Assembly: GCA_020091685.1 (NCBI GenBank)
Contig: CM034595.1
Span: 12,886,525 to 12,950,524, forward strand
Direction: 5' to 3'
DNA length: 64,000 nucleotides
Source: Lutjanus erythropterus
Lineage: Eukaryota > Chordata > Actinopteri > Lutjaniformes > Lutjanidae
Shown here piece after piece: positions 32,625 through 43,197 of the stretch (position 1 is the stretch's first letter; each line of letters opens with the position of its first letter). A program made the position numbers and the translations under genes. The notes under the pieces are model-generated. The model did not search any database, was not told the origin of the DNA, and saw nothing but the letters and a program-made list of their open reading frames with translations.

Positions 32625-33050
32625 GGGGCTGGGGGAGGTAGACGGTGAGAGGGACGCCTCAGGACCCTGACGGCTCCGGTTGCCTGAGCCACGACCGCCG
32701 GGGTGGAGGAGGCTAGCCGCAGATCGATCGCCGCGGAGCTGGATCCCTGCGATAGGGGGGCGATTGGATGCAGCGCGCTGGGACTGAATGACATAAGCCC
32801 AGACGTCTAAGTGTCCCATTAGCAAGACAGCCGTCCATGTCCCGGTGCTTTGCTCTCCCTCCCCTCCTTGCCGATGCTGGCATCATATGGAAAACGGCTC
32901 AGGTGTTCCCCTCAATTGCTCGAGGACGACTGCAACACAGAGGGCAGCAGCTGACAGTGGGACGGCTACAACTCTCCGCATGTGGCACTTCTGATCCTCC
33001 ATATGTAACCAGAGCAATTATATCTTTATGGCCTTCATAAATCAGTCGAG
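32623..33050. promoter_or_regulatory. CpG-rich patch, possible small CpG island
   Basis: Within about 145 bases (32641-32788) I count roughly sixteen CpG dinucleotides (for example GATCGATCGCCGCGGAGC and GCAGCGCGCTGGG), far above the rest of the window. Balanced sequence with CAGCAGCTGACAG continues to about 33050. It could be an alternative promoter, 5' exon or enhancer. No initiator, splice donor or conserved frame confirms any of these; frames of 82 and 110 codons on the minus strand run through the GT array. Confidence 0.4.
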
Positions 33051-33610
33051 GAAGCGGCAATCCAGAGTGCGTGTGCATACGTGTGTGTGTTTACATACAT
33101 GTGTATCTTCGTATTTGTGCGTCGTGCATATGTTTACAGCTCAACGGAGCAGGGGACACCCAGGCCACGTGTGCGCCTTCTCCACATTCAGCTCACAAGA
33201 CGACACGCTGCGGTCAGATTGTTGCCGACGGTTCCTAAACACATAAGAAATGATGACAAAACAACGAGGCCACACACAGAGAGGCTGCTGTGACACACTG
33301 CCTGCTGGGCCCAAACACTCAGGCAGAGCCAAGCGTAACTAGGCTCTGGTGAAGGAACGGCCCGCATGTTTTATTACTCTTCCACCCTCTGCAAATGAGC
33401 ATATTTACATGTCCTCAAAATGAGCTTCAGGGCTGGGATATCCTGCCCACAGTGTCCATCAAACTCTCTGGCATCCCCTGATTATAACTTACTCACCAAT
33501 ATTGCGTCAAAACAGGGATTTGTAACTTGTAATATAATCTGTCAAACACATAGAAAGTTGTCTATCTTAATGAAAATAGAACATCTTTTGCTGAGGAGCA
33601 AAAAATGAGT
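33051..33610. promoter_or_regulatory. Repeat-poor block, candidate conserved non-coding element
   Basis: After a short GT-rich stretch the sequence is balanced and transposon-free, including GCAAATGAGCATATTTACAT near 33392. Several overlapping frames of 60-72 codons exist in different phases, which argues for chance in GC-moderate DNA rather than coding. Confidence 0.28.
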
Positions 33611-33680
33611 CAAAATAACACCTAAAAAGGCAAAAAGTAACAGATATTTTCAGAGTGTTTTGATGTCATTTACTATACAT

Positions 33681-34071
33681 CAGGGGTTTTCAGAGTCTGA
33701 GACCTCAGACAAAGCTTGGTTTACTTGCTCATTTTTGTTCAATTCCTGAATCCCTATAGGTTTGTGATTGTGTTGTTTGATCCGACACTCAACAATTGAG
33801 ACAAGATAACCTAATATTGCTACATAAATCCAGACTGCGCCAAATACATTTAAAAAGTCTGTAAAAAGACATTATTCTGACTCTGGGGAAGTGAGAAAAA
33901 CAGTAAAATCCCCCCAAACTACTGTATCTCTGAATCTCTTGAACCTAATCATACTCATTTAGGCAAAATAGTAACTGATGCAGTTTTTTTCACTTCCATG
34001 TCACTACGCCTCCCCTTAAACTAATTTGAGCCACCCTGGAAAGGCCCACCTCCCACTTTTGAAAACCTCTG
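33681..34071. mobile_element. hAT-like MITE with CAGGGGTTTTCA termini
   Basis: It begins CAGGGGTTTTCAGAGTCTGA and ends CTTTTGAAAACCTCTG, imperfect inverted termini of hAT type. Its right two-thirds (GAGAAAAACAGTAAAATCC, ACGCCTCCCCTTAAACT, GGCCCACCTCCC) matches the partial copy ending at 37308. The flanking octamers do not match, so the target duplication has decayed or the ends are slightly off. Confidence 0.6.
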
Positions 34072-34967
34072 CTTGGTGTCAGGGTAATCCTTAATTTTCT
34101 TTCATCTTTTGAATCACTTCTTATAATCAACTTTTATAATTACTGAATTTACCAGTTTCCTTCGTAGTCCCATTTATTGTTAATTAAGTAGTATTTTTCA
34201 TTGCTTTTGCTTTCACTTGAATCTGTTTTAAAAACAGAAAGTGCAACAGTCAACATGGTCAAATAAACCAGTTAACCCTTTGATGCACAACATGGGTCTA
34301 AAGTGACCCGACTGAGTTTTTATTTGCTGTATCTTTGCAATTAATTAATTTTATTACTCAGCATTCCAGGTATTCCTCAATTAACTTGTTTTTGATCATA
34401 ATTCATCCTTCTTGTATATTTTTCTTTTTTACATTTTGAATAAAAACACTTTTTACATCACTACCCCTCTAATGCGCAACATGGGTCTAAAATGACCCAT
34501 ATCCATTTCCCATGTTATTTCATGTATGGCTGAGTGTTTCTATGCTGAATGTTTATAATCTATGTATTTCATCATTTATTAATCCAACTATTCAGTAAAT
34601 TTTAATTGTTTTATTTAGCACAAATCATCATATTAAGTGTTCTGTTCTTCCTTTATGAATAAGCATAGCTTTTGTCAGTCTTCATGAAGTTTTCACACAT
34701 GGGTCAGAAATGACCCACATTTGTGTAACATACAGTATTTACTGTAGCCCACTGTGGAGAACTATTTGAAGACCTGAAACATGTAAGTCTTATTTTACAA
34801 TAATTATCATCTTACCTGATAAGAAATTTGATGTGATAACTCTGCATAATTATTGATTATGTTTAAGGTAATTTGAAGACTAAGTAGCTCCATTTCTTGT
34901 CAGAAAGGGAAACATTTTCAATAGGCTACTGTTAGTTAGATGTTGACATTTGATGACTTGTGAAACA

Positions 34968-35180
34968 TAAGTATATGATAATTGATAAGGGTTTAAGTTA
35001 CCTTGAGAATTAGTCATACAGTCTATTAAATAAGTACATTAGACTACTTATCTCAGAAAGAAAAATAACTAGCCTATTAGTTAGCTAGTTAGACTTGTCA
35101 AAGTAACTGCTGCTAGCTAGCTAGACTTGTGAAATATAACTGTATAATAATTGATAAGGTTTAAGTTACCTTGAGAAAAA
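34968..35180 (+). repeat. Internal direct duplication inside the TTAA element
   Basis: The block ACTTGTGAAACATAAG.. AATTGATAAGG.. TTAAGTTACCTTGAGAA occurs twice, about 155 bases apart (34961-35010 and 35124-35180), with a few differences. It is part of the element's interior. Confidence 0.65.
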
Positions 35181-35497
35181 GTACATTACTTGTCAGAGAG
35201 GAAAATATATTCAATACCATTAGCTATATTGTATTATAGCATATTATATTGTAGCTAGCAAGCTATCTTAGCTAGGACACCAAAATAAAGCTAAACTAGT
35301 GCGACAGTTGACAGATCCTGTCACTAGAAATGCCTCAAGATCATAATAAACCCTGGCTGCCCCACTATCAAGCTTGTCTCTGTATACTGATGATAATATT
35401 TGGTGCATTTGCTTTTCTATATTCAGATCATGGCTGTTCATCGAAAATCGTGGTCATTTGTGAGGGATGTAAGAATTGAAATGGCTGTTAGCAGTCT

Positions 35498-35700
35498 ACT
35501 GTGATCGGATGTGTTATGTTAGTTTAAATCAAATCGGATTACATTGTTAAATTATCAGTTCAATTTTATCTGCTGCACTGTGATCAGTTGTGTTTTATTG
35601 TATTTGGTCACAAATAAGATTACAATTGTTAAACTATTCAATATGTACTGTGATCAGTTGTTATATTTTATTTGGTCACAAATCAGATGTTAAAATGGTT
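35498..35700 (+). repeat. Three-copy tandem repeat inside the TTAA element
   Basis: A unit containing ACTGTGATC(A/G)G, a T-rich middle and CACAAAT(A/C)AGAT.. TTAAA is repeated about three times with a period near 75 bases. The first copy is the most diverged. This is non-coding and probably arose by slippage. Confidence 0.6.
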
Positions 35701-36282
35701 TAAATATCAACTGTTCAACTGTTATCAGAGGTATGTGTCTACAGAATGTCCATGTTTGTGTACGACAAATAAACACATTTCAAATATAAAATGTATGATT
35801 ATTTGGCCCAAAGCATTGCTAAAGTGATTATTTGAAGCAAATTATTGTTATAGTATGAAGTAATTTAATTCAAAATCACACTTGGATAAATGGGTCATTT
35901 TTGACCCATGTGGTGTAGTAATCCAAAATCTATTTTTATTCCTAAAATAATAAACAGACAATGGAAGCATTGACCTTGTACTAATCAAAAACAAGATATT
36001 AAAATTATAATTGGGACATTTAATAATAAAATAAATTGATTTAAAAAGAATACAGCAAAGAAACACTCACCCAGCCTGAAAACACATGGAAAATGAATGC
36101 GGGTCATTTTTGACCCATGTTGCGCATTAGAAGGGGTGTTCATATGTTGTGCATCAAAGGGTTAAGGGGCCCAATGAGGAAATATGCTGTATAGGCCACT
36201 ATTGACCCCCCACCTACCACACTAGGTTCATTGTTGCCTCCAAGTTCATGTGAAGTACAGTGCAAATAGCACACTTTCCGGT

Positions 36283-36832
36283 TCGGTCACTATCTAATCA
36301 CCCTCATGCCAAATGAAGGTCAGATTTAGTCTTTTAATCTGCTGGAGTATCACAGGAAATGTCTTGCTGAATCTTCCATACAGTTTAAGTTAATGGTAGC
36401 CAGTTGTCAAATGTTAAAATCAACTGAAAAATGCTGCTAATCTGGCATAGTCCAAGTCTCCTAAAGCCTGACTTGCTGTTCACTTGCATGCGCACACTGT
36501 CACACCACACATACCTAGTTCAGACAGCATCCATGTGAATGTGGCTCCAAGCTAAGAATCTACAGTGAAGATTTAGGCCAAAAACATGGTGTATATGACG
36601 TGTTTCAAGTCAGCTTGGCATATTGGAGCTTTGGGAGACTTGGATTACACTAGAAGAACAGGATGGAGGCATTTTCCATTCACTTCCATTGTTTGGGAGA
36701 CTCTGCAACACTGTTCTCCTGTGAAACTCCAGCAGTGTTTTGTGGACTAAAAAACTAAACCGGAACTTCAATCGGTATGAGAGTGAGTAGATAATGACTG
36801 AATTTTAATTTTTAGGTGAACTATCCCTTTAA
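36283..36832. mobile_element. Foldback MITE, left terminus lost
   Basis: The right end AATTTTTAGGTGAACTATCC CTTTAA is the familiar teleost terminus (written with a break). The left arm (CACTATCTAATCACCCTCAT, CTGCTGGAGTATCACAGGA) pairs with the right arm (ATGAGAGTGAGTAGATAATG, TCCTGTGAAACTCCAGCAG). A central pair TCCAAGTCTCCTAAAGC / GCTTTGGGAGACTTGGA extends the hairpin. The outermost ~25 bases of the left arm are missing. Confidence 0.7.
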
Positions 36833-37079
36833 TGTTAATTCAACCATTATTGGCTTTGGGGTTAGTGTGGACACCTATTAACCTCCACCTGAGGAGCTTG
36901 AATGACCTCATGATGGAGGTGTAAGTCACCCTGAACACATGTTCATGATAAACTGCTGCATGTTTCTGTTATATTCTGTCTTTTAACGTTGCCCTGTGTG
37001 TTTCAAGCCTGTTGCAGCACTAATTTCCCACCGGAACAAATAATAAATTGAATTGAGATGACCATCGACCAAACATACT

Positions 37080-37308
37080 TTGTTTGAATAATATAACCCA
37101 AGTAGTCTGTGTCAGTCGTGGAAAAAGTGGGAAAAACAGTCAAATTCCACAAATCTCTATAACCAAATTACAGACTATTCTATGATCTCCTTTTGATAAC
37201 TAATGTAATAACAATTGTAATATTTTTTTTCTTTTCCTTTCACTAAGCCTCCACTTAAACTGTTTGGAGTCCCCCTGGGGAGGCCCAGCTCCCCCTTTGA
37301 AAACCTCT
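37080..37308 (+). mobile_element. 5'-truncated hAT-like MITE copy
   Basis: It matches the right part of the 33.7-kb element (GGGAAAAACAGTCAAATTCC, AAGCCTCCACTTAAACTG, GAGGCCCAGCTCCCCC) and ends CTTTGAAAACCTCTGG. The left terminus is absent. Confidence 0.6.
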
Positions 37309-38524
37309 GGTTTAGAGACAGGCTGACAGACCTTTGTTAAAAAAAGAGTTAGGGGTCTTTTGCTCATTTTTTTCATTTCAGCAGCACCCGTCTACCTTTT
37401 CTTTTGTAGTTTTACTTAAGCATTGCAAGTTTCCTAATTGATTACCAAAATTGAATGACAAGAAGTGTATCATGGGTAATTTAAGGTCCCTGAGGGTCTG
37501 GGGTCCCCAAGTCGCTTAACCTGGTTGTTAATCCAGGTTTACTGATCAACCTAAATGATTTTTTATTGATATTATCAAGTTGTAGTGTATGTCCTTCTCC
37601 TTTAACTTCCTGCCATATGGTCCTGTTGATTCATACAGTAACTGGTGGGATTAAAAAGCACACTGATCTTGCAACATGAGAATGTCAGTGAAAAATAATG
37701 CATGCATGCAGCCACAGACGTATTTGATTCCTTTTGTTAACAGAGATGTGAGTTACACAAATGACGGAGTGGAGAATGAATCAGTACAGGAAATGCTCTC
37801 TTGCTAAGCCCTGCGTGTGGCCAAGAGAGACGGCCATAAACAAAGCTCCTCTTTGTGACTCCTCTTCACTCTCTGCTGCTCACTCTCTCTCTCACACACA
37901 CACACGCAGACACACACGTAATACCCAACTGTTGAGTCTGATTCTAAGAAGTCTCTTATCTCAAAAGTCTTTAAATCAGTTTTTTATGTATTTCTTTAAA
38001 GGTCCCATTAAAGGTCCAGTGCCATCAAGCAGTTCCATCAAAGGGGAAACACGTGTCTGGACAGAAATGTGGGACATTTGAGGGAACAAAGAGAAAATAA
38101 ATACTGTCTGCATCTGAATTATGTAAATAATAAATACGCCTCGGAGCATGAACTCCAGACCTCTGAGCAACTGCAAACACCAAAATAGTCTCAGGGAGCT
38201 CTGATCTTGGGAGCAGATGTTCAGGAAGTTACTCTTTTAGTCTTCTGGAGGTCCACAGATGACTGTGAAGACGAATACTTTTTGGAAGGCTGCCATGAAT
38301 ACAGTAGGCTTGTGCTCACTGTATGGAAAGACATATTAATTCATTTTAGGGTGAAATGAGGTAGTTCTGTGTTCAACTGTTTGGAAAAACTAACACAAAC
38401 TAACTCTAAGTTCTTTTTCATCAGCTTTTAAATTCAGCTTTTATACAGAAGTACAGACAGTTAGAAGAACACAACCAACAGAAAACTGAAAGCAAAAGTA
38501 AAAAAAAAAACTACAATGATTACT
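37309..38524. other. Unassigned sequence with a CA/CT tract
   Basis: AT-rich with a CTCTCTCTCACACACACAC-type microsatellite at about 37881-37917. A 106-codon plus-strand frame (37761-38081) spans that tract and is unsupported. No exon is recognised. Confidence 0.45.
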
Positions 38525-38525
38525 A

Positions 38526-38812
38526 TTACTATTAATCAATTAGTAGAATAAAAGAAAATTAGATGAGAACCATTTTGTTAATGGATTAATCATTTCAGTC
38601 ATTTTTTAAGCAAAAAAGTCAAACATTTGCAGTTCGAGCTTCTTAAATGAAATGATTTACTGATCTCTCTGTCATTTATGAGGAGTCTTTGGGTTTTGGA
38701 CCACTTGTTGGACAAAACAAGCAATCTGAAGACTTGATCACTGTGGACTCTGGAAAATTGTGATGAGCATTTTCCATAATGTTTTGACATTTTATAGACT
38801 TAATAATTCCCC
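38526..38812 (-). mobile_element. hAT-like fish repeat (GGGCTGCAAC family), truncated
   Basis: Words such as GATTAATCATTTCAGTCATT, AGCAAAAAAGTCAAACATTT, GACAAAACAAGCAATCTGAA and GAAAATTGTGATGAGCATTT fit the interior of a very common percomorph repeat whose ends read GGGCTGCAAC and whose interior is rich in GATTAAT. Both outer termini are degraded. The copy at 52799-53112 keeps its left terminus. Confidence 0.65.
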
Positions 38813-38834
38813 ATAACTCATGAACTTCTGACAA

Positions 38835-38847
38835 CCCCCCCCCCCCC
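38835..38847. repeat. (C)13 homopolymer
   Basis: Thirteen consecutive C followed by ACCCC. Homopolymers of this kind are often mis-sized in assemblies. Confidence 0.9.
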
Positions 38848-39199
38848 ACCCCAATTTTTTAAATTTCCATATATGATATGTTGTTTGTATCATATTTGAT
38901 ATGTTAGGCATTTATTAAAATCCATTGATTACAGTCTTTTTTTCAAGAAAAGTAAAAAAAAAAAACAAAAAAACAAATCTTGTTAATTGCTTTTGGGAAA
39001 TGTGACAAGTTTATATTGTTCTTTATTTCACTGTGTGGTTGGCACAAACATGCTCGGTCAACATACTCATGAAAATAATCATTAAAAGTTCACGTTGAAA
39101 AGTCAACAGTACAATATTTCTGAGAGGTTATGGAGGACTGGCATTTATACAGAGTTAAGTATCCCAAAAATGTATCTACTGACTCTAAATCATTTCATT

Positions 39200-39884
39200 C
39201 CCAATGATGATTTTGCTTCATTATTCATGCACCAAAAAACTACAACTACATTAAAACAAAATCATTTTCACTTAAAACGTTGGACTGACTTTCAATAGAC
39301 AAGTTGAGGTACTTTTATATAGATTTAAAACAAAGATTTCAGATATTTAGTTGAACCAACAACTCTTCAGTCACACTGACAAACAAACAAATTTGATTTC
39401 TTTATACATTTCCTCAGTTTTGAGAAGTTGGTTCTCTATTTCACGCAAAGAACTTCCAGCTGTAACTGTTCCTGTTGGAGGTACTTTCCTCCAGCACCGA
39501 CACAAAGACGACATGTGAAACTGCTCCCAGTGAATTAGATTTTAAGTGTCGGGGGGTAGGGACCGTTTTTATCAAACATGTTTTCTATAAAAAAGAAAAT
39601 TCTCGGGGGAGTTTGACTCTCACACAATGCATGCTGGGAAGTCTGCTAATTTGCTGATTCTGTTTCTTCAGAAACTTAGTTTACTGTAATGAGCTGACTC
39701 AACTCTATACAGTACATCAATGCAACTCATCATTTCAAGTTTCATAAGTTCAGGTTAGAAGAACTCATGTTTATAACTTCTGAAGTGTTTGGAAAATAAA
39801 TGCTAGTATCTTCTGGTTTAATTAACAGGAACAAATAAAACTGATTCAGCTAAATTCCTGTATGATTTTTTTTTTTTACAGATG
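39200..39884 (-). mobile_element. CACTA-like MITE copy, inverted, long form
   Basis: It shares ordered blocks, reversed, with the 60.7-kb copy: TTCATTATTCATGCACC, ACTTAAAACGTTGGACTGAC, CTCAGTTTTGAGAAGTTGG, GAACTTCCAGCTGTAACTGT, and a final CCTGTATGATTTTTTTTTTT with ACAG. The end (TTTTACAGATG) is one base longer than the family CAGTG. A 60-codon frame inside is not a gene. Confidence 0.6.
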
Positions 39885-40130
39885 CTGGTGCTCCTTTAAA
39901 TCAAACCCAGGAGAAAGACAGTTACGCTGAAAAAAAGACAAAGAGATAACATTTCCTTGATCCTCTTCCCAGCGTGATGGCCTAATGCATTCTCCCTCTC
40001 ACTCACTGTAATTGCAATGCAATGATGTCAGCATGACAGGTGAGACTGAACGCGAGACAGCGTTGAATAAGCTGCTGCCACAGTATCAAGAGCACAAAAA
40101 CGTATCTGAGACACTCTATGGGGTGTCAAT
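39885..40130. promoter_or_regulatory. Repeat-poor block, possible conserved non-coding element
   Basis: Balanced sequence (GATGGCCTAATGCATTCTCC, CACTGTAATTGCAATGCAAT) with no transposon ends. The role is inferred from composition only. Confidence 0.25.
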
Positions 40131-40479
40131 TTAATCATGCTTAAACCAGGTATCACCTTCCTCCATGATTCCACCATTGACAAAGAATCCTGGGTACTGC
40201 GTTGCAGTGAGCAGAGTCGTGGCCTCCTGCTTGATATGCTATCTGTGACTGACACGCTCGCTGACACGCACACATACACACATAACACTTCCCAGCAAGC
40301 ATTTGACGGATGGTGACATGGAGGATGCAGCAAAACTCCATGTAACTACAAATCAGAGAATAAAAAAACATCGTTATCATTTTGTATTAATCAGACAGAA
40401 TCCAGATTTATCAAAATGATCAAATTTGGGGCTAAAATATCAAAAGAATTCAATGCAAAGCATAAAGTAGCTGCTCTGA
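40131..40479. other. Unassigned sequence
   Basis: A short CA-rich stretch at about 40262-40283, otherwise unique. Minus-strand frames of 75 and 101 codons overlap in different phases and are unsupported. Confidence 0.4.
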
Positions 40480-40920
40480 CTCACAGAAGTAATCTTGGAT
40501 TTGCTCAACCTGCTCTACCTGTGGGCTCAAACTGAGTCAGAGCACCACCCCCTCCCACCCATCACTGGCCTCCAGCCCCCATAGACAGTCTGCGGGGAAA
40601 CAAGAAATAATTCATACGGCTTCCCACACAGGAGTGGGTGTCCTGTATCAGCCTGTGCGCTCCGCTGCCTGTCTGTTATCACCTGCAATTGAGGTAATCC
40701 ACGGGACTATTATACTGCAGCTTATTGTACAGGAGAATATAGCTGCCTTCTGCACCAGCACCTCCTCCACCACAACACCCCCACCTCCTCCTTGCTCCGT
40801 CCCAAACGAATCATACCTGTGGAAAGCTGATGCCTACAGAACCAGACCGACAAACTCTCTCAGCACACATTGGCGCATATACTGTCTCTGTGTATAGTTA
40901 GCTACATAACATAATTGCAT
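40480..40920. promoter_or_regulatory. Candidate conserved non-coding element with a C-rich patch
   Basis: Balanced block with AAGAAATAATTCATACGGC and TGCAATTGAGGTAATCC, followed by CCTCCTCCACCACAAC-type sequence (about 40762-40800). An 87-codon plus-strand frame is open here but has no recognised domain. Confidence 0.3.
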
Positions 40921-41045
40921 ATAGCTGAACAACGAGTTGTGCTACATAGTCACACACACACTACAGTAAGATTGTATCACCTAGAAGATTGACCTCTTTG
41001 AAGTATGACAATCTCTTGTGTATGTAAAACAGCATAATGCCACAC

Positions 41046-41436
41046 TTTAAGGTCAAAGTATTAGTAGCAAATAAAAAGTATACTCATCACGAAGCAGATA
41101 TGATTGGATTATTTTATTGTTGTATTACTGTATAAGCAGCATTTTATTGTAGGAGCTAGATGTGGTGAGACTAATTTTAACTGCTTTATTGTGTAGTTTA
41201 ATCAAGCATGTACATCATGTTTTATGAGATGATCATATATTTAGTACAGTATGAACCTTGATCATTAATGTAACTAGTAATGTAGCTGAGGAAAATGTGC
41301 AATATTTCCCAATGAAAAGTAACAGTGTAATAGAAAAGTAAAAGCTCTACAAAATAGAAACACTCAAGTAAAGTACCTCAAAATTGTACCTACAGTAGGT
41401 ACATTAGTAAATGCACTCAGTGGCTTTCCACCACTG
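41046..41436 (-). mobile_element. hAT-like MITE (CAGTGGTGGAAAG family), left end degraded
   Basis: The right end GTGGCTTTCCACCACTG with preceding AGTAAAGTACCTCAAAATTG is the reverse of the well-known fish terminus CAGTGGTGGAAAGTAACTAA and its AAGTAC-rich interior. The far end is not identifiable. No coding capacity. Confidence 0.65.
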
Positions 41437-42469
41437 TCAGAATATATCTATTAACACAATTATTACACTTTATTGCAGTTAAAAAATACTGATAAAGACA
41501 ATTAGATAAAAATATATCTAGAATTTTACCTAAATTGCACTACAAGGGTATTATCAGCAAAATGTACTTAAATGTATTATATTGATCCATTCACGTGTAA
41601 CCAGCATTTTTATGTTTCTACTACTTTAAATAGTTCTTGTGGTTTGATCTATGAAAATACATCAGATGTTGTAAGGATTGTGCAAACCATACCATGGCTC
41701 TTGGTGGAGTGCTGTTGTTTTTTTTGTTTTTGTGTTTTATTTGAATACAATATCATAATAATCACTTGTTGACTGCATTAAACTAATTTACAGATAAGAA
41801 AACCAAACATCACAGTATTGAATGATATACCATATCTGTATGCTGACTACAAATGGTGATTTCGCGTGCTGCTTGAGAGGAGCCAGGGAAGTTTGTTGTT
41901 TTGAGTAAAGTTCATGATACTGTGCCGCCACAATTCAGTGATACCATAGTGTATGCATGTTTGTATCTTTAATAAAATGAATTAGTGATGAAATACCTTG
42001 ATACATGAATTATACATTAGTAACAAAAAAATGTATGCATGATCCATGATGATGAGGATAAAGAAAAACAGAAATGCATGACCAAGAAAAATGCAAATGG
42101 TCAATCTATTAAATTTTAAAGCAGATGTATCAAATACTGATCAACAACATTCAAGTGCGTATATATATACGCCTCACATTGTTTCTATGAACTTAAGGAA
42201 ATTAATTTATTTTGTACAAACTCAGTTATTTAAAGTCAGCTCAGAGTAAATCTGCATGTTCAGCTGCAGTCTACTTTCATATCAAATATATCTTTCCTGT
42301 GTATCCAATTCTCACCTGATAATGATAAAATATGGTCAGCTTCAGAGAAAAGGCCTGTAAATTTCTTTTGAGCCTGGAGAGGGAAAAAAAAATTCTCATG
42401 CTCATACTCTACAATAAAACAGCATTTGGGCAGGTTTAATAATTCAACATACTAAGTTGCAAACTCACA
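41437..42469. other. Unassigned AT-rich sequence
   Basis: No gene or transposon end is recognised. A GTATATATATACGCC patch lies near 42157. One 66-codon frame is AT-rich and unsupported. Confidence 0.45.
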
Positions 42470-42780
42470 CAAAAATCCATGCTCCCACAGCCTCTCATGT
42501 TGCCACAGGGCCAGAGAGTGCATTGTACAGGGAATTGTCAACATTCCCATGATGAGCCTGCAGGCCCTGTGGTCCGAGGAGGTGTCGAGATGAGGTGGGC
42601 ACCAAAATTGATTGTAAATGCTGAATTATTCAACCGAGCCCTCCGCCATTTGAGTGAGTTTCTTCGGTTACGTCGAGAAGAGCTTTCATAGCAAAACAGG
42701 AGAAGATTATCTTCCACAGGCCCCCGTGGAGGCCCTGAACGCCTCTCATTAACGAGACAAAGCATCTACAGCCCAGACAC
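42470..42780. promoter_or_regulatory. Candidate conserved non-coding element
   Basis: A dense balanced block that departs sharply from the AT-rich flanks, with several CpGs (GAGGTGTCGAGATGAGG, CTTCGGTTACGTCGAG) and an AAATTGATTGTAAATGCTGA core. Opposite-strand frames of 70 and 75 codons cover nearly the same bases. That does not prove coding. An exon is possible, but no splice pair was found that preserves a frame. Confidence 0.38.
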
Positions 42781-42850
42781 ACAGATACAGACACACTGAC
42801 ACAAATTTACACACACACACATGGAGACATTCTGACACACACACACATGC
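42781..42850. repeat. Imperfect CA-rich microsatellite
   Basis: ACACACACAC runs interrupted by GAC, TGAC and TGG triplets over about 70 bases. Confidence 0.8.
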
Positions 42851-42910
42851 AGACATGCATGCCAAAAGTGCTGCTGACACTGATATCTCATAGCTGTACA
42901 CATGCACCGG

Positions 42911-43075
42911 CAGAGGTGGGGAGTAACTAAGTACAAATACTTTGTTACTGTACATAAGTATATTTTGCAAGTATCTGGACTTTACTTGAGCATTTATTTT
43001 TTGGACAACTTTTGACGTTGACACACAAATATCTGTGCTTTCTACTCTTTACATTTTCAAAACAGGCTCTTTAAT
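42911..43075 (+). mobile_element. hAT-like MITE fragment (CAGAGGTGGG family)
   Basis: The left terminus CAGAGGTGGGGAGTAACTAA and following GTACAAATACTTTGTTACTG are typical of a very common fish hAT repeat. AAGTATCTGGACTTTACTTG and TACATTTTCAAAACAGGC continue the family. The right end is missing, and the sequence soon passes into the minisatellite. Confidence 0.65.
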
Positions 43076-43197
43076 TTTAATGCATTTTGCATCATTGCGT
43101 GCCACCTTCCCAACGTCAAGATTGATTTCAATATACAGTAAATGGATGGGTCAATAATACAGAGAAAATACTCATTCTTGGTGTATCCATCAATGTA

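Larger units (their letters stand above)
34276..36161. mobile_element. piggyBac-like non-autonomous element bounded by TTAA
   Basis: TTAA stands immediately outside both ends (34272-34275, 36162-36165). The termini are CCCTTTGATGCACAACAT and its inverted form, identical over 18 bases, as in piggyBac elements. A second inverted pair, CTAATGCGCAACATGGGTC (34470) and its complement near 36115, lies inside. Five palindromes of the TGGGTCA..TGACCCA type occur at 34293, 34482, 34700, 35891 and 36101. The 1.9-kb interior has two sets of internal tandem repeats and no transposase. Superfamily is inferred from TTAA and CCC ends. Confidence 0.75.

Noticed and set aside
32493-32825. 110-codon minus-strand and 106-codon plus-strand frames
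   Set aside because: Both run straight through the (TG)21 array, which encodes threonine/histidine or cysteine/valine runs. Only the CpG-rich flank is of interest.
34700-36117. Oestrogen-response elements
   Set aside because: The half-sites are inverted but separated by four bases rather than three, and they recur because they belong to a transposon. Any receptor binding would be coincidental until tested.
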